Assembly (NCBI GenBank): GCA_004173185.1
Contig: SEFZ01000029.1
Span: 1-48,829 of the forward strand
DNA: 48,829 nt
DNA from: Sphingomonadales bacterium
GTDB taxonomy: Bacteria; Pseudomonadota; Alphaproteobacteria; Sphingomonadales; Sphingomonadaceae
Reading direction: 5' to 3'
Every line of letters starts with the position of its first letter. The first letter of the stretch is position 1. Positions 8,769 to 17,286 of this stretch are shown here, in pieces. Below the pieces are notes generated by a model. It searched no databases, was not told the DNA's origin, and saw nothing but the letters and a program-made list of their open reading frames with translations. The translations under genes and the position numbers were made by a program.

Positions 8769-9988
8769 CGCGCGATCAATCCCGTGACCAGATCAGCATC
8801 GACGCCATCGGCACGCAGAACGCGCGCATTGGTACCCGTCTCCTGGAACGAAACCGTCATCGCGGGACCCGCCTTGAGCGCGCGCTCATACCGCTTCTTC
8901 GGGCTGCCCGTGGCGAACAACTCGGTCCGAATACCCGCGCGGCGCAGGTCGGCGAGCAGCTTGGTCGCAGCGCTCTCACGCCCAGCCGCTTCGACGACAA
9001 TTGCAACCTGCAGGCCCTCAGCCAATGGCTCATCGATCAGCATGGCCAGCCGCTCGACACCAGCAGCCCAGCCCACGCCCGCCGTTTCCGGCCCGCCCAG
9101 CGAACCGATCAGTCCATCATAGCGCCCGCCCGCAAGCACGGTCCCCTGCGCCCCCAGCCGATCGGTGACAAACTCAAACGCGGTGTGCCGGTAATAGTCC
9201 AAGCCCCGAACCAGCCGGTCATTGCGCGTCCACGCAACGCCCGCCGCATCCAGCCCGTCGGTCACCGCCTTGAAGAAAGCGGCCGCCTCCTCGGTCAGAA
9301 ACTCGTCGATCCCCGGCGCGCTATCGGCAATCGGCCGGTCGCGCGGGTCCTTCGAATCCAGAATCCGCAGCGGATTCTTTTCCAGCCGCGTCACGCTGTC
9401 CTCGGACAGTTCCTCACGATGCTTCTCGAAATGCGCCACCAATGCCTCGCGCCACGCATCGCGCGTCTCGGCATCGCCCAGCGTATTCAGCTGGAGCGTC
9501 ACGCCCTCGGAAATGCCCAGATCGCGCAGCAACTGATCGGCCAGCACCAGCAGCTCGACATCGGCAGCAGGCTCCGCCGCGCCAATAATCTCGGCGTCGA
9601 GCTGGTGAAATTGCCGGAACCGCCCCTTTTGCGGCCGCTCATAGCGAAACACCGGCCCGCTGGTGACCAGCTTCATCGGCGCGTGCTGCTGCCAGCCTTC
9701 GGTGATGAACGCGCGGCAAACGCCTGCGGTGAACTCGGGGCGCAGCGTGATCAGATCGCCGCCCTTATCCTCGAACGTGTACATCTCTTTCGAGACGACA
9801 TCCGAAGTCTCGCCCATCGAGCGCGCGAACACGCCGGTGGCTTCGAACACGGGAATTTCCACCCGCTGGAAGCAATAAAGTCGGCGCGCACGATCAAATG
9901 CGTCGAGGACCGCGGCAAACCGCCGCTGTTCCTCGCCGAAAATGTCCTGGGTACCCCGGATGCGCTTGGGCGTTTCGATACGTGCCAT
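8765..9988 (-). CDS. hisS: Histidyl-tRNA synthetase
   Basis: This 407-residue class II aminoacyl-tRNA synthetase charges tRNA-His. The N-terminus has RIRGTQDIFGEEQRRF (motif 1 region), then TLRPEFTAGVCRAF, and motif 2 in VFRYERPQKGRFRQFHQLD. The histidine-specific signature LVRGLDYYRHTAFEF and motif 3 in AGGRYDGLIGSLGGPETAGVG follow. The C-terminal 90 residues form the anticodon-binding domain. It is the first gene of the operon with prfA and prmC. Confidence 0.98.
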   Translation of the reverse strand: MARIETPKRIRGTQDIFGEEQRRFAAVLDAFDRARRLYCFQRVEIPVFEATGVFARSMGETSDVVSKEMYTFEDKGGDLITLRPEFTAGVCRAFITEGWQQHAPMKLVTSGPVFRYERPQKGRFRQFHQLDAEIIGAAEPAADVELLVLADQLLRDLGISEGVTLQLNTLGDAETRDAWREALVAHFEKHREELSEDSVTRLEKNPLRILDSKDPRDRPIADSAPGIDEFLTEEAAAFFKAVTDGLDAAGVAWTRNDRLVRGLDYYRHTAFEFVTDRLGAQGTVLAGGRYDGLIGSLGGPETAGVGWAAGVERLAMLIDEPLAEGLQVAIVVEAAGRESAATKLLADLRRAGIRTELFATGSPKKRYERALKAGPAMTVSFQETGTNARVLRADGVDADLVTGLIAR

Positions 9989-10039
9989 TGGGGCGGGGGT
10001 ACTAGCAGGTTCGCGCAGACCTGCAACGCAGTAGAATTG

Positions 10040-10867
10040 TTAGGCGATCGACGCGCGCGCCAGCAGCGCCCTGGCCTGCTTCAGATGCGGCTGATCGATC
10101 ATCTTGCCGCCAAGCTTCAGCGCCCCCGCGCCGGGATTGTCGGCAAAGGCCTGGATCACTGCGCGAGCATGCTCGATCTCGGCTTCGCTCGGCGTGAAAC
10201 CAGCGTTGATCGCCGCCACCTGCGCCGGATGGATCGCCATCATGCCGGTGAAACCATCGCGACGTCCGCGCGCGACATAGGCCGCGAGGCCCTCTGTATC
10301 GGCGATGTTGGGATAGACCGTCTCGATCGCCGCGACCCCGGCAGCATGCGCCCCGAACAGGGTGAGCGCCCGGACCATCTGATAGGGCGGCGTGTAACTG
10401 CCATTCTCCTCGCGCGACGAAGCCGCGCCAATCGCGGCGGGCAAGTCCTCCGCGCCCCAGGTCAGGCCCATCAAATGGCCTGCAACCTCGGCATAGCTGC
10501 CGAGCGTGAACACCGCCGCTGGCGTTTCGGTCGCGATCGGCAGGATCGGCGGGCACGCGCCCATCGCCAACAATGCCCGCACCGAATCCGCGCCCTCGGC
10601 CTTGGGCAACATGATGCCATCCGCACCCCGCGCTGCCGCAAAATCGGCTAGGGCATAGTCGCCATCGATCGGATTGATCCGCACGAAGCACGGCGTACCC
10701 CGCGCCTTCGCCAGCCATTCGGCCACCGCCGCCCGCGCCTCGGGCTTCTTCTCGGGCGAAACCGAATCTTCGAGATCGAGGATCAGCGCATCGGCACCGC
10801 TCGCTTCGGCCTTGGCAAAACGCTCCGGCCGGTCGCCGGGGACGAACAGCAGCGAGCGCAGGCTCAT
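10040..10867 (-). CDS. CitE-like HpcH/HpaI CoA-ester lyase
   Basis: This 275-residue TIM-barrel protein belongs to the citrate lyase beta-subunit-like group, which cleaves or forms acyl-CoA esters such as malyl- or citramalyl-CoA. Hallmarks are RSLLFVPGDRPERFAKA at the N-terminus, ALILDLEDSVSPEKK (metal-binding Glu/Asp), FVRINPIDGDYALAD, GIMLPKAEG, LPIATETPAAVF and GLTWGAEDLPAAIGA. There are no citrate lyase alpha or gamma genes nearby, so a stand-alone CoA-lyase or thioesterase is more likely than true citrate lyase. The start at 10867 overlaps the stop of the FMN reductase gene as ATGA, so the two are probably co-translated. The exact substrate is not determinable here. Confidence 0.88.
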   Translation of the reverse strand: MSLRSLLFVPGDRPERFAKAEASGADALILDLEDSVSPEKKPEARAAVAEWLAKARGTPCFVRINPIDGDYALADFAAARGADGIMLPKAEGADSVRALLAMGACPPILPIATETPAAVFTLGSYAEVAGHLMGLTWGAEDLPAAIGAASSREENGSYTPPYQMVRALTLFGAHAAGVAAIETVYPNIADTEGLAAYVARGRRDGFTGMMAIHPAQVAAINAGFTPSEAEIEHARAVIQAFADNPGAGALKLGGKMIDQPHLKQARALLARASIA

Positions 10868-11457
10868 TTGCCGGCATGCTCCCGCGCCAGCGCACGCATC
10901 TTGGCGAATTCCATCAGTTGATCGGCCATCGCCGCAACCTGCCCCTGCACCGCCGCATCGGCGAAATGCCCGTCGGTATCGAAGACCGGGTTGAGCGAAT
11001 TGATCGTCACGCCCAGCGGTGTCGGCCAGCCGCGCAGCGCGTGGGCGATGGCGCGCAGGGTCGCCAGCGTGCTCCCCGTCGCCTGCCATCCAGCGGCAAC
11101 GGCGGCGAGGCCCACGGCACGCCCGTCAAGATACGGCCGCTCGTCCTTCGCCATGTCCTGCACATAATCGAGCGCGTTCTTGAGCATCCCCGATATCGTG
11201 CCGTGATAGCCCGGCGAGACGATCACCACCCCGCCCGCCTCACGCAGCGCCGCGACCAGGTCGCGGGCATTGTCGCAGCGATCGTCGCTGGTGCCATAGG
11301 TCGGGAAATCCAGTTCGGGTCCCGCGAACAGCCGGGTCCGCGCGCCACGCTGCTCACAGGCTTCAAGGATCTTGCGCGTGATCCGCTCTGAAGAGCTGGC
11401 GACGGCTACGGTGCCGCCAAGGCCTACGATCAGCGGCGCTTTCGGTTCGGTTTGCAT
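10864..11457 (-). CDS. NADPH-dependent FMN reductase family protein
   Basis: This 197-residue flavodoxin-fold protein has the FMN-phosphate loop near the N-terminus (GLGGTVAVASSSERITRKIL) and the diagnostic VSPGYHGTISGMLKNALDYV, the family's Y-H/N-G-x-x-x-G-x-L-K-N-x-x-D motif. Such enzymes reduce FMN, quinones or azo compounds with NAD(P)H. It sits between the CitE-like gene, with a 4-base overlap, and the LysR-type protein 40 bases upstream. That makes a candidate three-gene unit for metabolism of an organic acid or aromatic compound, which is inference. Confidence 0.88.
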   Translation of the reverse strand: MQTEPKAPLIVGLGGTVAVASSSERITRKILEACEQRGARTRLFAGPELDFPTYGTSDDRCDNARDLVAALREAGGVVIVSPGYHGTISGMLKNALDYVQDMAKDERPYLDGRAVGLAAVAAGWQATGSTLATLRAIAHALRGWPTPLGVTINSLNPVFDTDGHFADAAVQGQVAAMADQLMEFAKMRALAREHAGK

Positions 11458-11497
11458 GGCGCTTGATTGCCCGGAACCGGGCGCGAATGCCAGTGCC

Positions 11498-12151
11498 TTA
11501 GCTGCGCGTGAGGCTGGAGATCAGCGCGGAAAGCGGCCATTCGGGCTCGGCATCGGTCCAATATGCGCGCACCGGGAAGCGCGCGCCGCTGGCGAACACC
11601 GGCATCACCACAACATCGGCAGCAAGATGCGCGATGTGGCTCTCGCAAATCAGCGTGACCCCCGCGCCCGCAGCAACCCGATCGATCAGGCGAGCGGGGC
11701 CGACGTCGACGATATTGGTATCGATCGCCGCGCCCGCCGGCAGGATCATCCGGGCAAGGAAGCGATGCATGTCGCTGCCATAGGTCTGACGCGAGACGAG
11801 CAGCGGATAGTCGCTTAGATCCGAAGGGATCACCACGGCTTCGCGGGTCAGCGCATGGCCCTTGGGAACAGCGATCATCACATGATCGTGCCACACCTCC
11901 ACCGATCGTGTGCCAGGCTCGTCCTCGCCAGGCAGTACCGCAAGCGACAGGCTCCCGGTCCGCAGCGCCGCGAGCAGGCCACCGCGGCCCATCTCGTGCA
12001 CGCCAATGTCCACCGCCGGGCACACGCGCGAAAATTCGAGCAGCTCGTCCGCCAGCCGGTCGCGGCAGATCGACGCGAAGCAGCCGACTGCCAGATCGTG
12101 ATTGCCCTTGCCAACGACACTCGTGCCGGAGCTGGCGGATACGCTTTCCAT
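11498..12151 (-). CDS. LysR-type substrate-binding domain protein lacking the DNA-binding domain
   Basis: These 217 residues correspond to the C-terminal effector domain of LysR regulators only. The stretch DLAVGCFASICRDRLADELL through LSLAVLPGEDEPGTRSVEVW, HVMIAVPKGHAL and GVTLICESHIAHL follows the two-lobe periplasmic-binding fold in order. A typical LysR protein is about 300 residues with an N-terminal winged helix of about 60 residues plus a linker helix. Here the reading frame closes at an in-frame stop at 12179-12181. None of the three minus-strand frames up to the kinase start at 12313 shows a helix-turn-helix. The gene is thus either a truncated remnant or a free-standing effector domain. 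The ATG at 12151 has no strong ribosome binding site. Confidence 0.75.
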   Translation of the reverse strand: MESVSASSGTSVVGKGNHDLAVGCFASICRDRLADELLEFSRVCPAVDIGVHEMGRGGLLAALRTGSLSLAVLPGEDEPGTRSVEVWHDHVMIAVPKGHALTREAVVIPSDLSDYPLLVSRQTYGSDMHRFLARMILPAGAAIDTNIVDVGPARLIDRVAAGAGVTLICESHIAHLAADVVVMPVFASGARFPVRAYWTDAEPEWPLSALISSLTRS

Positions 12152-12312
12152 CCCGAGAGCGTGCGCGATTCCATATGGTTAGGGTGCCCGCTTGCGACGA
12201 ATGCGACGAAGCTGCGACGAAAGTGCAGCTTCCCGCGACCGGGGCTGCAAACCACCTATTAGCACCGAAACGACTTCACGGTAGAAGTGAGCGCTTGAGG
12301 GGGCATGCAAAG
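12152..12312. promoter_or_regulatory. Divergent intergenic region between the LysR-type gene and the GAF kinase
   Basis: These 161 bases separate two divergent starts and must hold both promoters unless the LysR-type gene is silent. I cannot point to convincing -35/-10 boxes. The only clear element is GAGGGGG at about 12297-12303, nine bases before the kinase ATG, which fixes that start. Confidence 0.45.
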
Positions 12313-15300
12313 ATGCACGACCGCACCGGCACGATCATTCCAAAGTTCGCATCTGCCGAAGCGCTCAAGCTCTGGCTCTCGGATCTTCACGCCACCCAAA
12401 GCGATCCGCAAATGCTGCTGAGCCACACGGCGCAGGCGCTCGGCGAGTATCTAGGCGCATCGCGCGTCATCTATGGCGAGTTCCAGCTGGCCGCCGAGAC
12501 ACTCCACATCCCGCTCGATTGGACGCGTAAAGGCGTAACCAGCCTTGCCGGGCGTCATCCGATCTTCCTCGAATCGGCGATGATCCGCGCATATGCGACC
12601 GGCGCGACGCTGATCGCCGACGACAGCTATCAGGTCGAATCGCTCGGCGAAGAGCGCGCGTTCCTGGAGGCGACCGGCACCCGCGCCTTCGTCACGGTGC
12701 CGCTGCTCGGCGAGAACGGCCTGCACGCAATCTTCTCGGTCAATGACGATAAGGTTCGCCACTGGAGCGCGGAAGACGTTTCGCTGATCGAATATACCGC
12801 CGCGCGCACCCGGGCGATGCTCGATCACCTGAGGCTTATCGAAAAGCTGCGCGAGAGCGAAGAGCAGTTCCGCCATCTGGCCGAGAACCTGCCCGGCCTG
12901 TGCTGGATCGGCGATGACAAGGGCCAGCTATTCTGGGCGAATCAGCAGTGGCACGACATGTTCGACGGGACGAGCGCGGCGCAGGGTGATCTGAGCGGTG
13001 TAATGCATCCCGAAGACCTGCGGCAAACGCTCGAGCTGTGGGACAAAATGCGGCACAGCGGCGAGATGGCAGCGGCGCACCTGCGCATGCGCGGGCGCGA
13101 TGGCATCTACCGCCCTTATATCAGTCGCGCCGTGCCGATCCGCGATACCAATGGCGCAGTGGTGCGGTGGTGCGGCGTTCAGATCGATCTGAGCGACAAG
13201 CACGCGCATGATCGGCGGCAAGCGGTGCTGCGCGCTTTCCATGACCGATCACGCGAGCTCACCGATCGCGCCGCGATTCTCGGTGTCCTCGCCCAATTGC
13301 TCGTCGAATATATGGGCATCCCGCATTTCCTCTACGGCGACACGACCGACGGAATCCCGGAAACGCTCGACGCCTTTCATGCGCATGACGGGGTTGAGCA
13401 GGCCCATCCCGCCATCCGCTTCAGCCTGATCACCGCGTTCAGAACGCTGGCTGCAAGCTATTCATGGGCCGAGAGCCGCATTGTCGATGACAATCGCACG
13501 CTGGGGCGTCCCGCCGACGATCCCGTGCAAAGGGCGGCCGATCTGATGGGCGTGCGCTCCAGCATCAACGTGCCGATCGTCCGGGAGGGAAAGCCGGTCG
13601 CGATGATCGCCTTGCTCGATACGGTCACGCGGCGGTGGACCGAAGACGAGATCGAACTGGCCGAGGAACTCGCCGAGCGCGTGTGGGCAGCGCTCGCCCG
13701 CGCCCGCGCCGAATCGGCGCTGCAGGAACGCGAACGGCATCAGGCATTCGTCATCGACTGGAGCGATCGGGTGCGCGGCGAGACCAGCCCGAGCGCGATC
13801 ATGACCGTGACGCTCGATTGGCTCGGGCGGCATCTGAGCGTCACCCGCGCAACCTATTCGGAAAGCGATGCCAGCGGGCGGCTCTTCTCGATCCTCGGCG
13901 AATGGCGCGAGCCGGAAGTCGTCAGCATCGCAGACACCCAATTCTCGCTCGACGATGTGGGCGAGACGGTCGAGCGAGAATGGATCGCCGGCGCGATCGT
14001 GCGGTATGACGATGTCGCAAGCGATCCGCGCGTCGGGGCCGAATATGTCCCCGCCTATCTCGCGGCCCAGATCCAGGCGTTCGTCAGCATCCCGCTGATC
14101 GAGAATGGCCGGGTGCGATCCGCGCTTTCGGTCCAGCATAAGGAAGTGCGGCACTGGCGCGACAGCGAAATCCAGCTGCTTCGCGATATTGCCGAGCGTA
14201 GCTGGGTCTCGCTGGAGCGTGCCCGTGCTCAGGCCGAACTGGCCGAACGCGAGCGGCATCAGGCATTTCTGATCGACTGGAGCGATCGCATCCGCGGCGA
14301 AACCAGCCCCGAAGCGATCATGGGCACCACGCTTCAATGGCTGGCCAACCATCTCGGCGCGACCCGCACCACCTATGCCGAATGCGACATGACCGGCCGG
14401 CGCTTCACCGTCACCGGCGAATGGCGCGACGGTGCAGTCTCGTCGATCCGCGGCAACAGCTTCTTCCTCGAAAATGTCGGCGCGGCGGTGGATCGTGACT
14501 GGAGCGTCGGCGAAATCATCCGCTACGACGATGTCGCAAGCGACGATCGGCTCGAGCAGCTGGCGCAGGAGCGCTATCGCGACGCCCAGATCGCGGCGTT
14601 TGTATCGGTGCCGCTGGTGCAACGTGGTGCCATGCGTTCGGCGCTGTCGATCCAGCAGAGCAGCCCACGGGTGTGGCACGAAAGCGAAATCCAACTCATG
14701 CGGGATATCGCCGAGCGCACCTGGGTCGCGCTGGAGCGGGCGCGCGTCCAGACCGCGCTGCAGGAGCGCGAGCGCAATCAGACCTTCCTGATCGCTTGGA
14801 GCGACAAGGTTCGCCGCGAAACCAGTCCGCAGGCGATCATCGCCACCACGCTCGAATGGCTCGGCCAGCATCTCGGCATCACCCGCGCGACTTATTCGGA
14901 GAGCGATGCCGAAGGCCGCGTGTTCACCGTCGCGGGCGAATGGCGCAACGGGGTGAACAGCAATCTGGGTGCCCGCATCACGCTGGGCAGCATCAGCGCC
15001 TCGGTCGACAAGGAATGGGTGAGCGGCGATCTCGTCTGTTACGACGATGTGATCGGCGATCCGCGCGTCGATGCCGCCGCTGCCGAGCGCTATGCCGCGA
15101 CCAGCATCCGCGCCTTTATCAGCGTGCCGCTCGTGCAGGACGGCCAGATGCGCTCGATCCTCTCGGTTCACGACAAGAACCCCCGCCATTGGCAGCCAGG
15201 CGAACTCCAGCTGATGCGCGACATTGCCGAGCGCGCCTGGGTCACGCTGGAGCGCGCCCAGGCCGAGGCGGCATTGCAGGAGCGCGAGCGCAATCAGGCG

Positions 15301-17286
15301 TTCCTGATCGCATGGAACGACCGGATCAACGCGCGGACCAATGCCCGCGAAATCCTTGGCGAGACGCTCGCGGCGCTTGGCGAGCATCTCGGCTTGATGC
15401 GCACCAATTTTGCCGAGACGACCAATCGCGGGCAGGAACTCTGCGTCCTGCAGGAATGGACCGATGGCGTGCTGAGCGCGACCAATGAGCGCTATCCGCT
15501 GGCCGTGCTCGGCGCGAAACTGGCGGAGTCGCATTCGAGCGGACTGCCGGTGCGCGTGGACGATACCGCCCACGATCCGCGCTTCGATGAGACCAACAAG
15601 CCCCTGTTCGACCGCCTCAGCATCCATGCCGTGCTGACCCTGCCGATGATGCGCGGCGGCGAGATTGTCGGCGTGCTCTCGGTGCAGAGCAGCACCCCGC
15701 GCCGCTGGAGCGACGGCGAAGTCGATCTGGTCCGCGAACTGGCCGACCGCACTCTCGCAGTGCTCGAACGCGCGCATTCGGAGGAGCGGCTGGCCGAAAG
15801 CGAAGCGCAGCTTTCGGCCTTCCTCGAAAACGCGCCGGTCGCGATGCATCTGAAGGACGCCGATGGCCGCTACGTCCGCGTCAATCCGGAATTCGCTCGC
15901 GGCGTCGGCCGCATGCGCGAGGAAGTTCAGGGCGCGAACGCCGATGAAGTCTTTCCGCCCCGCATCGCTGCCGAGGTCAAGCGGCTCGAAGCGCTGGCGC
16001 TGGCCGGCGAAGTCGCCAGCGCCGAAGTCGCGATCGGCGAGATATTGGGTGACGACAGCTATGTGCTCTCGATGGTCTTCCCGATCACCGGCGCAGGCGT
16101 CGCGCGCACCGGCGGGTTCACCCTCGATCTGACCGAACGCAAGCGCGCCGAAGCTGCGCTCGCCCGTTCGCGCGAGACGCTTTACCAGACCGAGAAGCTC
16201 TCGGCGCTCGGATCGCTGCTCGCGGGCGTCAGCCATGAGCTCAACAACCCGCTATCGATCGTCGTCGCCCAAGCCGTGATGATGGAGCGCCAGAGCCAGG
16301 GCGGCGAACTCGCCGAGCGCGCCCAGAAGATCCGCAAGGCGGCCGATCGCTGCGCCCGCATCGTCCAGACTTTTCTGGCGATGGCGCGGCAAAAGCGCCC
16401 CGAGCGCGAGCCGGTCAATCTCAACGCCGTCGCAATGGCTGCCTATGACCTCGCCGAATATGGCCTGCGCACCGACGGAATCGTGGCGAAGCGCGAGCTT
16501 GCGGTCACCTTGCCGACGATCTCGGCGGATTCGGATCAGCTCCACCAGATCATCATCAATCTGCTGGTCAACGCACAGCAGGCGATGGGCGACACCGCCA
16601 AGTCCGAACGCAAGCTCACGCTGCGCACCGCAGAGGGCGAGACCGCGGGCACTGTGATCCTCGACGTGATCGACAATGGCCCCGGCGTGCCCGACGATAT
16701 GCGCCGCCGCATCTTCGAGCCGTTTTACACCACCAAGCCGCAGGGCGAGGGTACCGGCGTCGGCTTGTCCTTTTCTCAGGGACTGGCCGAAGCGCATGGC
16801 GGCAAGCTCGAACTGCTGCCCGCCGAGCGTGGCGCGCATTTCCGGCTGACCCTGCCGGTCGATCCCGCTCAGGGTGCCCCAGAGCTACAGGCACCCGCCC
16901 GCGTAAGCACCGAAGGTCCCGCGCGCCGCGCGCTCGTCGTCGACGACGAATTGGAGATCGCCGAATCGCTCGCCGATTTTCTCTCGATCGAAGGCTTCAC
17001 CTGCGATGTCGCGGTCGGCGGCGTACAGGCGCAGAAGCGGCTGCTCAGAGGGCAATACGATCTGATCGTCAGCGATCTGCGCATGCCGGGCATGGACGGG
17101 CCACAGCTTCACGCCTGGCTCAAGGACATCCGCCCGGATCTCGAAGGCCGCATGGCCTTCGCCACCGGCGACACGCTGGGTGCCAATGCGGCGCGCTTCC
17201 TCGAAGCGATGGACCGCCCCGTTCTCGAAAAACCCTTCATGCCCGATGCCGTGCATCGGTTTCTCCAGCAGATGGACCTCGCATGA
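12313..17286 (+). CDS. Hybrid histidine kinase with six GAF-type modules, two PAS domains and REC
   Basis: This is a 1657-residue cytoplasmic sensor kinase with no signal peptide or membrane helices. Domain order by residue: GAF (about 20-170), PAS/PAC (179-297), GAF (300-465), four tandem GAF-type modules (470-642, 643-815, 816-987, 988-1159), PAS (1160-1280), HisKA, HATPase_c and receiver. The phospho-accepting His is H1308 in LAGVSHELNNPLSIVV. ATP-binding boxes are NLLVNAQQAMGD (N), DVIDNGPGVP (G1) and FEPFYTTKPQGEGTGVGLSF (F/G2). The receiver phospho-Asp is D1588 (IVSDLRMPGMDG) and its Lys is K1640 (VLEKPF). The start at 12313 is set by GAGGGGG nine bases upstream; the open frame extends back to 11908, but that part is antisense to the LysR-type gene. 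The last four bases overlap the LytTR regulator. The ligand is unknown; no tetrapyrrole-binding Cys is evident in the modules. Confidence 0.93.
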   Translation: MHDRTGTIIPKFASAEALKLWLSDLHATQSDPQMLLSHTAQALGEYLGASRVIYGEFQLAAETLHIPLDWTRKGVTSLAGRHPIFLESAMIRAYATGATLIADDSYQVESLGEERAFLEATGTRAFVTVPLLGENGLHAIFSVNDDKVRHWSAEDVSLIEYTAARTRAMLDHLRLIEKLRESEEQFRHLAENLPGLCWIGDDKGQLFWANQQWHDMFDGTSAAQGDLSGVMHPEDLRQTLELWDKMRHSGEMAAAHLRMRGRDGIYRPYISRAVPIRDTNGAVVRWCGVQIDLSDKHAHDRRQAVLRAFHDRSRELTDRAAILGVLAQLLVEYMGIPHFLYGDTTDGIPETLDAFHAHDGVEQAHPAIRFSLITAFRTLAASYSWAESRIVDDNRTLGRPADDPVQRAADLMGVRSSINVPIVREGKPVAMIALLDTVTRRWTEDEIELAEELAERVWAALARARAESALQERERHQAFVIDWSDRVRGETSPSAIMTVTLDWLGRHLSVTRATYSESDASGRLFSILGEWREPEVVSIADTQFSLDDVGETVEREWIAGAIVRYDDVASDPRVGAEYVPAYLAAQIQAFVSIPLIENGRVRSALSVQHKEVRHWRDSEIQLLRDIAERSWVSLERARAQAELAERERHQAFLIDWSDRIRGETSPEAIMGTTLQWLANHLGATRTTYAECDMTGRRFTVTGEWRDGAVSSIRGNSFFLENVGAAVDRDWSVGEIIRYDDVASDDRLEQLAQERYRDAQIAAFVSVPLVQRGAMRSALSIQQSSPRVWHESEIQLMRDIAERTWVALERARVQTALQERERNQTFLIAWSDKVRRETSPQAIIATTLEWLGQHLGITRATYSESDAEGRVFTVAGEWRNGVNSNLGARITLGSISASVDKEWVSGDLVCYDDVIGDPRVDAAAAERYAATSIRAFISVPLVQDGQMRSILSVHDKNPRHWQPGELQLMRDIAERAWVTLERAQAEAALQERERNQAFLIAWNDRINARTNAREILGETLAALGEHLGLMRTNFAETTNRGQELCVLQEWTDGVLSATNERYPLAVLGAKLAESHSSGLPVRVDDTAHDPRFDETNKPLFDRLSIHAVLTLPMMRGGEIVGVLSVQSSTPRRWSDGEVDLVRELADRTLAVLERAHSEERLAESEAQLSAFLENAPVAMHLKDADGRYVRVNPEFARGVGRMREEVQGANADEVFPPRIAAEVKRLEALALAGEVASAEVAIGEILGDDSYVLSMVFPITGAGVARTGGFTLDLTERKRAEAALARSRETLYQTEKLSALGSLLAGVSHELNNPLSIVVAQAVMMERQSQGGELAERAQKIRKAADRCARIVQTFLAMARQKRPEREPVNLNAVAMAAYDLAEYGLRTDGIVAKRELAVTLPTISADSDQLHQIIINLLVNAQQAMGDTAKSERKLTLRTAEGETAGTVILDVIDNGPGVPDDMRRRIFEPFYTTKPQGEGTGVGLSFSQGLAEAHGGKLELLPAERGAHFRLTLPVDPAQGAPELQAPARVSTEGPARRALVVDDELEIAESLADFLSIEGFTCDVAVGGVQAQKRLLRGQYDLIVSDLRMPGMDGPQLHAWLKDIRPDLEGRMAFATGDTLGANAARFLEAMDRPVLEKPFMPDAVHRFLQQMDLA
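13720..15789 (+). repeat. Four-unit internal tandem duplication of a GAF-type module
   Basis: Units begin at 13720, 14239, 14758 and 15274, giving periods of 519, 519 and 516 bases, and the last closes at 15789. Each opens with a near-identical leader (ALQERERHQAFVIDWSDRVR, ELAERERHQAFLIDWSDRIR, ALQERERNQTFLIAWSDKVR, ALQERERNQAFLIAWNDRIN). Each also has a recurring RYDDVASDPR-like segment and a hydrophobic core of the AFVSIPL type. The fourth is the most diverged. Unit length never departs from 172-173 codons. Confidence 0.88.

Noticed and set aside
10008..10030. Terminator hairpin between the CitE-like gene and hisS
   Set aside because: The stem is only six base pairs (GCAGGT/ACCTGC) with no T tract on either strand.
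8486..10651. 721-codon plus-strand open frame opposite prfA, hisS and the CitE-like gene
   Set aside because: Antisense shadow of three well-identified genes, with no domain of its own.
11908..12312. N-terminal extension of the kinase open frame
   Set aside because: It is antisense to the LysR-type gene, shows no domain, and a strong ribosome binding site marks the ATG at 12313.
13462..16236. 924-codon minus-strand open frame opposite the kinase
   Set aside because: It is a mirror of the GC-rich codon pattern of the kinase gene; its composition (runs of R, H, D, A) matches no family.
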